64,000 bases of DNA from a virus. A model generated the notes under the pieces. The model saw only the letters and a list, made by a program, of their open reading frames with translations, did not search any database and was not told the origin of the DNA. The position numbers and the translations under genes were made by a program. Numbering within the stretch: position 1 is the stretch's first letter; each line of letters begins with the position of its first letter. The stretch spans positions 1 through 64,000 of the IMG/VR virus record IMGVR_UViG_3300022752_000054, one strand, 5' to 3'. Below, piece by piece: positions 30,831 through 39,604 of the stretch.

Positions 30831-32765
30831 TCAAGCGTCACGCCACAAATTATTTGAAGCATACACAAGAATCTCTTCTGCGCTTTCGGCGGTGTATCCA
30901 TGATCCTTGATGAGTGTTGCCACCATCTCATTGTACTTTTCCTTCTGCTCCTCGTCACGAGTTTTGCTCTTGGTCACGACTCTAGCAAGTGATTTGACCG
31001 ATGAGATGAGGAATGATTCAATGGCCTCACGGAGTGGTTCATAAGAACGGAATCCGACCTTTTCGCCTCGACGCATTTTGGCGAACATGTAGGCGGCAAC
31101 GTCAGATCGGAATCCGTCGCGTGCGGAGCCGCTGATACCAATTTGCTCCTCAATTGAAGCCATGAATTGCTCGTCTGGCTTTCTCTCTTCTTTTGTGACG
31201 CGATCCTTGAGCTTAACGCGTGTGGTATAAGCCTCTGCATTGTCAAGGTAAGTGTCGAAGAGGGATTGAGCCTGTTCCTCGTAGGCGGAAATGAATGCCT
31301 TTGCGATCTCGTTCTCGAGGATCTTAAGGTATTCTTCACGAACTGTCTTCTGGAGAATTTCAAGGCACTTTGTCTTGAATGTCTCATCGTTGATCTGCTC
31401 TTTCACCATCTTGGTTAATGACTCAATGACAGAAACCGGCGTGATCATTCCTTTGTCGGATGCTGTGAGGGCATTATCCAACGCTTTGGTGATGAAGCGC
31501 GTGGAGATTCCATCCATACCCTCGTGTTTTGCTTCCTCACGAAGGTCTTTAATGTCGACCTTACGAACGCGACCTTTCTCTAAGACGTCCTCGCCGTTAT
31601 AGATCTTCATTTTCGTCAACAAATCGCATTTAGCCGAGGGTTTCAGGCGGCTCATGACTGAGAACATTGAAGCAACCTTGAGGGTGTGCGGTGCGATATG
31701 CGCTTTGAAGTCCGACTTACCGAGCATCTTTTCGTAGATCTTCTGTTCCTGATCAACTTCAAGGCAGTAAGGAACTGCGATCTTGACGATGCGGTCCATG
31801 ATAGCCTCATTGGTGTGCTCCGACTGGAATCGGTTCCACTCAGCCTCGTTGCAGTGGGCGAGAATGACGCCGTCGAAGTGAAGCATGTCCGATTTACCAG
31901 GTGATGGAACCCTCTTCTCCTGTGTGGCGGTGATGATGGTGTGGAGGAACTCGATCTCATTCTTGAAGACCTCGACCAGCTCCACGATGCCACGGTTGCC
32001 CACGTTGAATGCACCTGTGAGTGAGAGTGCTCGTGGATCATCCTCTGCGTATTTGTCAAGCTTAGAGATATCCACCGAGCCGATGAGGACAGAAACGTCC
32101 TGACTGTTGGCATCCATTGGAGGAACAGCAGCTACGCCTCTCCGTCCCCTCTGAGAGAACGTGGTCTCCTCGACCTCAAAATCCTCATACTTACCGCCAT
32201 AATCGTTGAGGAGCTTGTGACGTGCAACGGGAGAGATATCTCCATCAATCTTCACGTTGAGTGCCTTCTCAAATTCCGAACGAAGAGAACGTGGGACGAG
32301 TTGTAGGGGCTCACCACGATGAGGATCTCCCTTGAGGTGATAGTACTTCTTGCCTTCGAGCGCACGTTTAATGTGCTCTGTTAATGCTGATTTACCAGCT
32401 CCGACTGGTCCCATTAAGAGTAGAACCTGGCGAGATTCCTCACCCTTGTGTGCTGCTGAAGACAGGAACGACATGATCTTGTCAATGACCGTCTCCATTC
32501 CGAAGAACTCACCCTCAAAGTACTTGTGGACTTTAACGGCGTCGCCGTCAAACACCTTGAACTTGCGTGAGTCTGAGTCAGGCATCACGTAGGAACCGTG
32601 CTCCTCGATGGCCTCATAGAGCCTGCGATGCGCCGATTTTACTATTGATGGTTCCTTTTCGACGAGGTCGACGTAATCCATAAGATTACCAGAGAACTTT
32701 TTTGTTTTGGATGACTCTTCTCGAGCCGTTTGAATTTGTTTGAGTAGTTGCTTCTTGACGCTCAT
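30831..32765 (-). CDS. prkA: PrkA-family serine kinase/AAA protein (644 aa)
   Basis: Full-length relative of YeaG/PrkA. AAA domain with Walker A GPVGAGKS at 119-126, then HLKGDPHRGEPLQLVP, TGAFNVGNRGIVELVEVFKN, and ITATQEKRVPSPGKSDMLHFDGVILAHCNEAEW, all hallmarks of the PrkA N-terminal domain. The C-terminal kinase-like region follows from about 400. In bacteria PrkA acts with YeaH and SpoVR under starvation and nitrogen stress. It is the last gene of the three-gene minus-strand operon, 33 bp after spoVR. Finding the whole set in a phage-like region suggests takeover of this stress circuit. Confidence 0.9.
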   Translation of the reverse strand: MSVKKQLLKQIQTAREESSKTKKFSGNLMDYVDLVEKEPSIVKSAHRRLYEAIEEHGSYVMPDSDSRKFKVFDGDAVKVHKYFEGEFFGMETVIDKIMSFLSSAAHKGEESRQVLLLMGPVGAGKSALTEHIKRALEGKKYYHLKGDPHRGEPLQLVPRSLRSEFEKALNVKIDGDISPVARHKLLNDYGGKYEDFEVEETTFSQRGRRGVAAVPPMDANSQDVSVLIGSVDISKLDKYAEDDPRALSLTGAFNVGNRGIVELVEVFKNEIEFLHTIITATQEKRVPSPGKSDMLHFDGVILAHCNEAEWNRFQSEHTNEAIMDRIVKIAVPYCLEVDQEQKIYEKMLGKSDFKAHIAPHTLKVASMFSVMSRLKPSAKCDLLTKMKIYNGEDVLEKGRVRKVDIKDLREEAKHEGMDGISTRFITKALDNALTASDKGMITPVSVIESLTKMVKEQINDETFKTKCLEILQKTVREEYLKILENEIAKAFISAYEEQAQSLFDTYLDNAEAYTTRVKLKDRVTKEERKPDEQFMASIEEQIGISGSARDGFRSDVAAYMFAKMRRGEKVGFRSYEPLREAIESFLISSVKSLARVVTKSKTRDEEQKEKYNEMVATLIKDHGYTAESAEEILVYASNNLWRDA

Positions 32766-32798
32766 GTTGTTATGTATACCTCTCCCTGCTCCAGTGTA

Positions 32799-34109
32799 TC
32801 AAATCTCCCAAGTTTCATCTTCAATAATTGTGAAGAATTTCACGTCGCTACCCCACAGAGTCTTGACGTGTTCCACGACTTTATTGGCATGGCTTAATTC
32901 TAGATCTCGACCATCATGTTCATGTTTGATGATCAATGTACCATCTCTCTTTACGTCATCCACAAAGACAGCTGGAATGGATCCACCTGCCACTTGGTTG
33001 ACGAGATCTTTCTTCACCTCTTCCCACCCTAAGTCATCTGAAACTTCATCGACTGTAATTCCCTCGTGGCGCTTCGATGAATATGTGAAGAGATTGAGAT
33101 CCACGCAGTCCTCTTCCGTGAGATATTGGCGGAGGAAAGAAGCGTCATGGCATGTCTCTCTTGCGATGAAGCACTCTTCGATGCCATGCCTCTCCTTAAT
33201 CTTCTGGAATAGATGGAAGCCTAAGTGATAAGGATTGATCGCTCCCACGTGTGGTCTGACCACTTGGTTGTGCATTTTGATAAAAGGTAGATGCATACCA
33301 TCAGGTAGGTCCAACTCATGACACATGGTGTAGTGCCAGTAGGAAGCCCATCCTTCGTTCATGACCTTCGTTTGTATCTGTGGCCAGAAGTACTGGCCTT
33401 CGTCACGGCAAACGTCAATGATGTCGCGTTTCCAATCAGGCATCTTACCGTGTTCCGAGATGAAACCTAATAGATCATAATCAGGTTCTAGCGGAATTCT
33501 ATTGACATCGAAATTCTTATATTCATTTTTCTTGTCGTTGTTCATCAGTTCGACGTATTCGGCTCTGAGCTCTGCATGAGTCCTGCGGGTTTGTCCGTAC
33601 TTCGTCGTCTGGAACTGTATTGCGTGACAGGAGTCTATCACCTCTTCCACGTTTTCCACACCGATGTTGGGATTCTCAATGTAAGATTGGATTCTCTTCT
33701 TCGCCGCTCTGAACCGAGGCACAACTGTCTCAGGTCGTGTGGCCTTGAACATCCTGTTGTTCTTAAAGAAATCGCTATGTCCGACGCAATGCGCCATGAT
33801 GAGGATCTGCAGGTATAGTGGATTCTCACGCATGAGGTAAGCGATCGATGGATCACTGTTGATGATTAATTCATACGGCAAACCTTCCATACCTAGGTTA
33901 TAACGGTGGAATGTTTGTTCGAACGTTTTACCATAGGACCAATGATCGAAGTGTGTAGGAAGACCATGATAGGCCATGGCACCGATCATTGAATAATAAT
34001 CGAGAGTTTCATAGGCAATCTCAAACCAATCGAGATTGTGACCCTTGGCCAACTTGCAGATCTTATCATCCCATTCTGCCAATGTATCTAATGTGTAATC
34101 CATTTTCAT
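32799..34109 (-). CDS. spoVR: SpoVR/YcgB family protein (436 aa)
   Basis: Recognised from NLDWFEIAYETLDYYSMIGAMA, GLPTHFDHWSYGKTFEQT, GMEGLPYELIINSDPSIAYLM, MAHCVGHSDFFKNN, NEGWASYWHYTM and YHLGFHLFQKI, the conserved blocks of the family. It is somewhat shorter than the E. coli YcgB type (about 510 residues). Biochemical activity is unknown; His- and Glu-rich motifs suggest a metal-binding enzyme-like fold. ATGA overlap with yeaH shows translational coupling in the order yeaH-spoVR-prkA. Confidence 0.92.
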   Translation of the reverse strand: MKMDYTLDTLAEWDDKICKLAKGHNLDWFEIAYETLDYYSMIGAMAYHGLPTHFDHWSYGKTFEQTFHRYNLGMEGLPYELIINSDPSIAYLMRENPLYLQILIMAHCVGHSDFFKNNRMFKATRPETVVPRFRAAKKRIQSYIENPNIGVENVEEVIDSCHAIQFQTTKYGQTRRTHAELRAEYVELMNNDKKNEYKNFDVNRIPLEPDYDLLGFISEHGKMPDWKRDIIDVCRDEGQYFWPQIQTKVMNEGWASYWHYTMCHELDLPDGMHLPFIKMHNQVVRPHVGAINPYHLGFHLFQKIKERHGIEECFIARETCHDASFLRQYLTEEDCVDLNLFTYSSKRHEGITVDEVSDDLGWEEVKKDLVNQVAGGSIPAVFVDDVKRDGTLIIKHEHDGRDLELSHANKVVEHVKTLWGSDVKFFTIIEDETWEI

Positions 34110-35278
34110 CCTTTGGTCAAAGACACGCCTGTACCACCCATCAATGTTCTAAAAGCAGGCCATACGTCTGCCTTCTCTACCACCCTAACGGTCTTTAATT
34201 TTGGTCCGACGAGAGGTTGCATCGTTGTATGGAGCTTGTCTTGATTGTAATACCTTTCAGGTTCAATCTCGCAGTAACCGTACAGCTGACAGATGTCTTT
34301 TAGTTCACGGGCGAGACCTATGAACTTCTCATTGTCCGACGAGAAGTTATCACCGTCGGACGCCTGAAACGTGTAGATGTTCCATGATGACGGATGAAAT
34401 CGTTTACTTATCTCTTGTAACGTCAACTCCAAAGCGCTGGATGCGATCGTTCCTCCGCTGGTGGCTTCGGTAAAGAATTCTTTCTCTTCGACCACCCTCG
34501 CCTCGGTGTCGTGTGTGATGAAAACGACCTCAACCGTTTCGTACTTGGATCTAATGAACTGGTAGAGCAAGAAGAAGAAGGATCTTGCTAGGAACTTCTT
34601 GTCTTGCGTCATTGACCCGCTGACGTCCATCAAGAAAAATATGACTGCGTTGGTGCAAGGTTTCGGCGTGACCTTGAAGTGTCTGTACCTCAAATCGTCT
34701 TCGTGGAAAGAGAAGGTCTCTCCTTCTTCGGCCTTCTCAGGATCAAATCCTGCCGCCTTCATTCTCTTGATTCGAGCGATTGCAGACTTCTTCTTGTCTA
34801 GGCGTGGAAGAATACCATCGGTGCGATATCCATTCCTTTTCAGCTTGTCAGCTGATATGTTTGATAGTTGACGTCTCTGCAACTCGGGAAGTTGTAGTTC
34901 AGCGAAGAGATACTCTGCGAGTTCTTCTAACGTGATCTCAACATCGTAATACTCTTCTCCTTTTTTGTCGCTGGCTTTTTGAGGTTTTCCTTGACCTTGT
35001 TGCTGTCCCTCACCTATCTTTTGGCCACGTTTAACGTCTTTACCTGGAGCTGATCCAACTTGCTTGTTGCCGTTATTGTCGCCATAGACGAACTTGTATT
35101 CCTTAATTCCCCTGACAGGAACCCTGAATTTTTTCTTACCGTCTTGGCCTATGATGCTTTCATCTGCAACGATGTGATGGATTCCATCTCGAATTGCCTT
35201 CTCAATTTTCTGTTTGTGACGACGTCGATCGGAGGCAGATCGATCAGCGATTGTCTTATGTTCCTTAAAGATCGACAT
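34106..35278 (-). CDS. yeaH: YeaH/YhbH (DUF444) vWA-like protein (390 aa)
   Basis: N-terminal RSASDRRRHKQKIEKAIRDG and SIIGQDGKKKFRVPVRGIKEY are typical of YeaH. A Gly/Gln/Lys linker follows, then a vWA-type fold with the MIDAS-like FFLMDVSGSMTQDKK near residue 217 and the late ASDGDNF. Partner of PrkA and SpoVR in many proteobacteria. First gene of the operon; GTATAAT lies 10-16 bases before the ATG on the minus strand. Confidence 0.92.
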   Translation of the reverse strand: MSIFKEHKTIADRSASDRRRHKQKIEKAIRDGIHHIVADESIIGQDGKKKFRVPVRGIKEYKFVYGDNNGNKQVGSAPGKDVKRGQKIGEGQQQGQGKPQKASDKKGEEYYDVEITLEELAEYLFAELQLPELQRRQLSNISADKLKRNGYRTDGILPRLDKKKSAIARIKRMKAAGFDPEKAEEGETFSFHEDDLRYRHFKVTPKPCTNAVIFFLMDVSGSMTQDKKFLARSFFFLLYQFIRSKYETVEVVFITHDTEARVVEEKEFFTEATSGGTIASSALELTLQEISKRFHPSSWNIYTFQASDGDNFSSDNEKFIGLARELKDICQLYGYCEIEPERYYNQDKLHTTMQPLVGPKLKTVRVVEKADVWPAFRTLMGGTGVSLTKG

Positions 35279-35285
35279 AGTTTTT

Positions 35286-35291
35286 ATTATA
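35286..35291 (-). promoter_or_regulatory. candidate -10 of the yeaH-spoVR-prkA operon
   Basis: On the minus strand GTATAATAAAAACT runs straight into the ATG at 35278. The leader would be very short. Confidence 0.4.
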
Positions 35292-35310
35292 CTTCATTAA
35301 GAGGTTATTT

Positions 35311-35982
35311 TTAACCCAAACGTTCTCTTTCAAATCTTTCGACACCAGCCTTCGAGATTCGTGCCAATAGCGAATTAACGTCTACGGTTTTATCCTTAAG
35401 ACTTTCAACGAAGTTATCGTGATTCAATAATAACTTTTGAAAGATGGAATTTTCATTTCCTTTCGGGAAATACGCATTATCAAGTACGGGGTCTCCTAAC
35501 CACTGTCCTGTTTCTTTATCGCGACTCCAATTTCTGACTTTACAGTCATCAGAGTCATCTTCAGGAGTGGCCTTTTTCTCATCATCTACGTAGAAATTGT
35601 CAAGAGCTGTTTTTTTACGAGAACCTTGTTTGCTCCACCCTTTTACAGCGTCATCGGTAAGCGAGTTTCTATCAGGTATGAGTGGTCCTCCGACTGCAGC
35701 GAACATTGCAGGATATAAAACGCCTCCGTATCCACGACCACCTGCCATCTTAATTTCCCACGCCCCTGCGCAACGTTGCTTAGGCTTTTGAGCTGCGATG
35801 TATCCAACTACCGCTTGAGAAACGTCGTCTGCGTCTGGTTCGATTTTAGAAGGATAATACAACGTAATTGCCTTCATCCCCCAATCGCTTGCGTCTTCAT
35901 AGAACCCTGCTAATTCTTCCGTAGGAGAACTAACTTCCATTAACACTTGTCTGATGAATCTTCTAAGCTGTGTTTCTGACAT
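35311..35982 (-). CDS. helical-tag protein, DR-motif family copy 1 (223 aa)
   Basis: ATG at 35982 gives MSETQLRRFIRQVLMEV, the shared tag. The body belongs to a four-member family in this window (with 46767, 49381 and 50622): Cys-Ala-GAW-E-I, a Gly-rich turn, YPAMFAAVGGPLIPDRNSLTDDAV, KGWSKQG, then EDDSDDCKVRN and a C-terminal helix. The invariant core is (I/V)-x-DR-x-S-(V/L/M)-x-x-x-A. Unknown function. It follows yeaH in orientation but is upstream of it, probably a separate transcript. Confidence 0.65.
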   Translation of the reverse strand: MSETQLRRFIRQVLMEVSSPTEELAGFYEDASDWGMKAITLYYPSKIEPDADDVSQAVVGYIAAQKPKQRCAGAWEIKMAGGRGYGGVLYPAMFAAVGGPLIPDRNSLTDDAVKGWSKQGSRKKTALDNFYVDDEKKATPEDDSDDCKVRNWSRDKETGQWLGDPVLDNAYFPKGNENSIFQKLLLNHDNFVESLKDKTVDVNSLLARISKAGVERFERERLG

Positions 35983-36057
35983 CCATGTGTAAATATACAA
36001 ACTGTTGTGGTAATCTTTCAAAAGAAAGCATAAAAGCTCGTAAGGAGGGTTGTTCTA

Positions 36058-36885
36058 GTGCCTGAAGGTCCTGAGCTTCGTCATTCAAGAGATCTTTTAC
36101 GTGAGATTTTGCTCAACAAACGCGTCAGAAAGTTCGAAGTAGTTGGTGGTAGATATATTAAGAAACCAGTCGAAGGATTGTCCGGATTTTTGCGAGACAA
36201 TGAAGCCAATTCCTATGTTATCGAATCCATCGACACCAAAGGCAAATTCATGTGGTGGAAGATGGGTCCCTGGAGGTTATGGTGTACCTACGGCATGTCG
36301 GGCCAATGGACCACTACACCTCCAGATAGAAACACTGCCGTTATACTCTCATACGGTGACGATCCGAAGAGCATCGGATTTCACGACGTTCGTAGGTTCG
36401 GCACGTTAAAATTCGTCAAAGATGAAAGAGAACATAGGAAGAAGTTGGAGAGTCTTGGACCTGATGTTCTCGGAGACGATGTATTACCACCAGAAATATT
36501 CGCAAAAAGAATGCTGAGTAAACCTAACAGGACGATTTGTGAGGCCCTCATGGACCAATCTGTGGTGGCTGGGATAGGAAATTACCTTCGCGCGGAACTC
36601 CTGTTTTCTTGTGGTATCGACCCATGGCGTAACGTGACGGACATTTCATCTCAGGAGTATGTGAGGTTGTGTGAGGAATCAGTGAGGATCTCTCGTCAGT
36701 CCTACTCATCTCAGGGAGCCTCCATCAAGACCTATAGAGACGTGAACGGATCGACAGGAACATCTCAATTTTCTTTCAAGGTGTACGCTAGGTCCAAATG
36801 TCCCAAGGGTCATGAAATTAACAATGAACGTGATGGCGGGGGAAGGATGGTTCACTGGTGTCCACAATGTCAACCGGCACGGTGA
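36058..36885 (+). CDS. Fpg/Nei-family DNA glycosylase (275 aa)
   Basis: Excises oxidised bases and nicks the abasic site. GTG start, RBS AAGGAGGG. MPEGPELRHSRD supplies catalytic Pro2-Glu3; then DTKGKFMWWKM, the helix-two-turn-helix region (ICEALMDQSVVAGIGNYLRAELLF), and a zinc finger CPKGHEINN ... HWCPQCQ, in which one Cys is replaced by His. VDRRFG-like loop (DVRRFGTLKF) also present. The PEGPEL start fits Nei or Fpg, so the substrate preference is left open. Single-gene repair function inside the accessory region. Confidence 0.88.
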   Translation: MPEGPELRHSRDLLREILLNKRVRKFEVVGGRYIKKPVEGLSGFLRDNEANSYVIESIDTKGKFMWWKMGPWRLWCTYGMSGQWTTTPPDRNTAVILSYGDDPKSIGFHDVRRFGTLKFVKDEREHRKKLESLGPDVLGDDVLPPEIFAKRMLSKPNRTICEALMDQSVVAGIGNYLRAELLFSCGIDPWRNVTDISSQEYVRLCEESVRISRQSYSSQGASIKTYRDVNGSTGTSQFSFKVYARSKCPKGHEINNERDGGGRMVHWCPQCQPAR

Positions 36886-36917
36886 AAAGTCCCTATCTTT
36901 CATGTTATGTTAGATCC

Positions 36918-37256
36918 ATGCTAAGAGAATGTGTGGAGTGTAGCTGCATGTTCGATACAAATTCGCCTGCGAAGATTCGTGCCGGTGGCCGAGTCAACAC
37001 GTGCCCGGAGTGTTCGGTAGAATCTACGGTGAAATACCTGGGATTGGCCAACGGCGACGGCAAACAGGCTTCTGTCACCGTTCTTGCTTTTGACTCTACT
37101 GCTGATCGCGAAAAGTACTCATCATTTTACAGGAACAACGCAGGATACCATAAGGGCAAGAGCTGTCAATTAGGATCTCATCTGTCCACTGATCCAGGTG
37201 TAAGATTCAAGACGATCACTCAATCTTCGGCAACTAATCACAAAGGAAGAATGTAA
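36918..37256 (+). CDS. small zinc-ribbon-like protein (112 aa)
   Basis: ATG at 36918 gives MLRECVECSCMF; a second pair CPEC follows after a basic segment (KIRAGGRVNTCPEC), forming a CxxC-x20-CxxC ribbon. The remainder is polar (YSSFYRNNAGYHKGKSC). Probably a nucleic-acid or protein-binding ribbon; not recognised further. Overlaps the next gene by one base. Confidence 0.55.
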   Translation: MLRECVECSCMFDTNSPAKIRAGGRVNTCPECSVESTVKYLGLANGDGKQASVTVLAFDSTADREKYSSFYRNNAGYHKGKSCQLGSHLSTDPGVRFKTITQSSATNHKGRM

Positions 37257-37486
37257 TGACTTTAAAGGCAGCTGTGTCACTCGCTTTTTTGACAGCTTTG
37301 GCATTCGTTGGTTTCAAATCGTTCTCAAATCCCGATTCAGCGATGATAGGTATGACCATCCTTTGTTATGGCTGGGTGGCTACGCAAATAATCGCTGAAG
37401 GATTTGTTGCGATTATTTGGCTTACTTTTAAACGAATTATCGAAAAAACGTTAGATCAAAATCCTGATGACCATGACGAAAGCTGA
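37256..37486 (+). CDS. small membrane protein, two TM helices (76 aa)
   Basis: Helix one about residues 4-20 (AAVSLAFLTALAFVGF), helix two about 29-58 (MIGMTILCYGWVATQIIAEG continuing to IIWLTF), with a charged cytoplasmic-type tail (LDQNPDDHDES). Start by TAATG overlap. Could be a lysis-accessory or superinfection-type membrane protein; no evidence decides. Confidence 0.55.
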   Translation: MTLKAAVSLAFLTALAFVGFKSFSNPDSAMIGMTILCYGWVATQIIAEGFVAIIWLTFKRIIEKTLDQNPDDHDES

Positions 37487-37503
37487 TAATTATTGATAAG
37501 AAA

Positions 37504-37788
37504 ATGATGAGCGCAGCTGAGACCAGCGAGCCTGACGAAATTCTTCAAGATTTGCGGAAAATCAGCATGCCGTGTCATCTTCCTCAAAATAAACCCATTG
37601 TTGGTGATATAGTTCGCTGGATTTACGAATGGGTTGAAGATCCTCTATACGGATCTCTCTACATTGTCGCTGGATTTCATGCTGAAGTTCAAGACATCGC
37701 CGTCGTTAGAGTCTTGAATAACCCCTTTGAAGTTCGAGAATTTCACGTGTCTCAATTAGAAATAGTCTCTAACAAATCTACGTCTTAA
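37504..37788 (+). CDS. SH3-like barrel protein with N-terminal extension (94 aa)
   Basis: Residues 33-90 follow the small-barrel pattern: IVGDIVRWIYEWV, SLYIVAGFHAEV, IAVVRVLNN, QLEIVSNK. A 30-residue acidic extension precedes. A dispersed relative of the large array. ATG at 37504 or 37507. Confidence 0.5.
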   Translation: MMSAAETSEPDEILQDLRKISMPCHLPQNKPIVGDIVRWIYEWVEDPLYGSLYIVAGFHAEVQDIAVVRVLNNPFEVREFHVSQLEIVSNKSTS

Positions 37789-37849
37789 GCCCCAGAGTCG
37801 CCAGGAATATTCCGATTCCTACGAGAAGGAACAAGATGCCTGCCAACAT
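37778..37849 (-). CDS. candidate 23-aa membrane microprotein
   Basis: TGATG coupling to the stop of the gene at 37849-38265. Product MLAGILFLLVGIGIFLATLG plus three residues: one perfect transmembrane helix. Too short to be sure, but hydrophobicity and coupling are suggestive. Confidence 0.35.
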   Translation of the reverse strand: MLAGILFLLVGIGIFLATLGLKT

Positions 37850-38265
37850 CACTTTTCTTTCAGAATTTCTTTTATAAATTCTCTGACGATCGTTTCACCA
37901 ATGTCCAACGTCTTTGGATAACCCTTTTCGCCTGGGCGTTTTGGACGTTTCCCAGCCTTTCGTCGTGCGTGGATGTTGGCCCATAACCCTCTTTTCTTCT
38001 TTTTACGACCTTCAAAAACGCCACTTGGCTGTTGAGTCTCATCATGAGATTCGTACTCTATATATGCGAAAGCATCGTTCAAATCGTTGTATGCTCGAGT
38101 GATCTTGTATTGTATCCAGCCTGGGATTTCATCATTTTCTCCCATCACTTCTAACATCATATCAGCCATTTCTGATATTCTGTGGAGTTGTGCGACGGCC
38201 ATGTAACCTTCATGGTCTTCTTCTCCACCATTCCAGTCTTTACCAAAAGATTCATCGTTCATCAT
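37849..38265 (-). CDS. phage protein with C-terminal tag-like helix (138 aa)
   Basis: The N-terminal domain (YMAVAQLHRISEMADMML, then EIPGWIQYKITRAYNDLNDA) looks like a helical domain common in marine-type phages. The middle is basic (RKKKKRGLWANIHARRKAGK), followed by RPGEKGYPKTLD. The last residues, TIVREFIKEILKEK, look like the shared helical tag placed at the C-terminus instead. Virion association is plausible but unproven. Confidence 0.6.
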   Translation of the reverse strand: MMNDESFGKDWNGGEEDHEGYMAVAQLHRISEMADMMLEVMGENDEIPGWIQYKITRAYNDLNDAFAYIEYESHDETQQPSGVFEGRKKKKRGLWANIHARRKAGKRPKRPGEKGYPKTLDIGETIVREFIKEILKEK

Positions 38266-38325
38266 GACAATATGTATTCAAAATTCTTAAAGATGACGAG
38301 ATAAATCCATATATAGAATTTGCGT

Positions 38326-38505
38326 ATGAAATTACGATTACTCGAACTTCGCAAAATAATCAGAAAAATAATTGAGGAAGAAGCGTGGATGCCTGGTCGT
38401 TGGATGGGTTCCGCGAACGATCCTTTGGACGCAGAGGAACTAGAGATGTTGGGATCGCAAGGTTTCATCGAGGAAGATCTCGAAGATGAAAACGATCAAG
38501 ATTAG
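38326..38505 (+). CDS. helical-tag miniprotein (59 aa)
   Basis: MKLRLLELRKIIRKIIEEEAW is followed by only 38 residues, Pro/Gly- and acid-rich. The tag makes up a third of the protein, so little cargo exists. ATATATAG lies 13-20 bases before the ATG. Overlaps the next tagged gene. Confidence 0.6.
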   Translation: MKLRLLELRKIIRKIIEEEAWMPGRWMGSANDPLDAEELEMLGSQGFIEEDLEDENDQD

Positions 38506-38791
38506 CCTAAGAGAGTTGCGGAGGATCATCAGAAAATTACTTCAGGAGGGTCCATCAGGCCCTGGAGTGACAGCTGACCCTACCGAAAAATCTGGATTTT
38601 ATCCCTATGAAATCGACAGAGGCGTTGACGTGCAGGGCTATTGGTATAGATCCCCAGGTCGTTCTCCAGGCTCTGACGGAGATCCCGGTCGTCCCGCTGA
38701 CGCTGCTGAGTACATCGGATTTAAGACCAAGGGAGCAACTCCTGAAGATGCTGCGGAGGCCGCCGCGCCAAAAGAAGTTACCGCAACGTAG
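38486..38791 (+). CDS. helical-tag protein (101 aa)
   Basis: MKTIKISLRELRRIIRKLLQ begins the protein; the rest is Pro/Gly/Asp-rich and low in hydrophobic residues (YRSPGRSPGSDGDPGRPADA), ending in an Ala-rich segment. Looks unstructured. Unknown function. Confidence 0.6.
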   Translation: MKTIKISLRELRRIIRKLLQEGPSGPGVTADPTEKSGFYPYEIDRGVDVQGYWYRSPGRSPGSDGDPGRPADAAEYIGFKTKGATPEDAAEAAAPKEVTAT

Positions 38792-38838
38792 TTTATCGTG
38801 ATACGATATAGTTATCGTAAGAATACCAAGGATTTCAA

Positions 38839-39237
38839 ATGCAAGTTACCATAGGCGTTTTAAGAGAAATAATAAGTGAAGCCTTCATATTGATGGAAGC
38901 TGGTGTTTTCGAGGATTACGAACTCAACTTGGAAGAAATCAGCCTCTTGTCAGAAGCAGAGTACAAAGGCCGCGAAGTTCAGCTTGGAAAACCGATGAAA
39001 GGTGACGTGAAGAAATACAAGGTGTACGTCAAGGACAAGAAAACAGGAAATGTGAAGAAAGTAAATTTCGGAGACCCCAATATGGAAATACGCAGGGACA
39101 ATCCGAAAGCTCGTAAATCTTTCAGGGCACGCCATGGTTGCGGCACTTCCAGGGCTTCTGATAGGACAAAAGCTGCTTTTTGGAGCTGCAGAATGTGGTC
39201 TAGAAAGCCAGTTTCAAAGATCTTAAAAGGAAAATGA
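38839..39237 (+). CDS. helical-tag protein with conserved phage basic domain (132 aa)
   Basis: MQVTIGVLREIISEAFI is a diverged tag. From residue ~48 comes a domain I know from many large phages: LGKPMKGDVKKYKVYVKD, KTGNVKKVNFGDPNMEI, NPKARKSFRARHGCG, AAFWSCRMWSRK. It is basic with paired Cys and often found linked to head proteins. The joining of tag and this domain supports a virion or prohead connection. A TATCGT-GAT-ACGATA inverted repeat lies upstream. Confidence 0.65.
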   Translation: MQVTIGVLREIISEAFILMEAGVFEDYELNLEEISLLSEAEYKGREVQLGKPMKGDVKKYKVYVKDKKTGNVKKVNFGDPNMEIRRDNPKARKSFRARHGCGTSRASDRTKAAFWSCRMWSRKPVSKILKGK

Positions 39238-39323
39238 TTTAATTGAATACAGTGTAAACAATACATGAACGTGATATATTCTTCACATCAGCCGTACTTT
39301 CGGTTGACAAGGTTAAAGAAAAA

Positions 39324-39584
39324 ATGATCAAGAATACTATCGCATTGTTCACCGCCGCCGCCGTCGCTCTTGCTGCTTGTGGTGATGATTCAGGTTCGAC
39401 TGGTACTGGCACCGGTGGAGCCGGTGGTGCTGGTCAAGGTGGTGCAGTTACTTCGACGGGCGGTGCGCCCGGAACTGGTGGTGCAGGAGTCGGTGGCGTT
39501 GCAACGGGAGGAGCACCTGGCGTCGGTGGCGCAGGTGGTACAACAGTCACGACTGGTACAGGTGGCGCAGGCGGCGGCGTCTGA
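39324..39584 (+). CDS. Gly-rich lipoprotein (86 aa)
   Basis: Signal peptide with lipobox ALAAC (Cys19), then about 65 residues of Gly/Thr/Ala repeats (GTGGAGGAGQGG, GGAPGTGGAG). Such lipid-anchored Gly/Thr spacers are common at the start of Myxococcota surface proteins, here with no domain after the spacer. Could be a truncated acquisition from the host or a small surface-masking protein. Strong terminator follows. Confidence 0.7.
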   Translation: MIKNTIALFTAAAVALAACGDDSGSTGTGTGGAGGAGQGGAVTSTGGAPGTGGAGVGGVATGGAPGVGGAGGTTVTTGTGGAGGGV

Positions 39585-39604
39585 TTTAAACTTAAAAAAT
39601 AATT

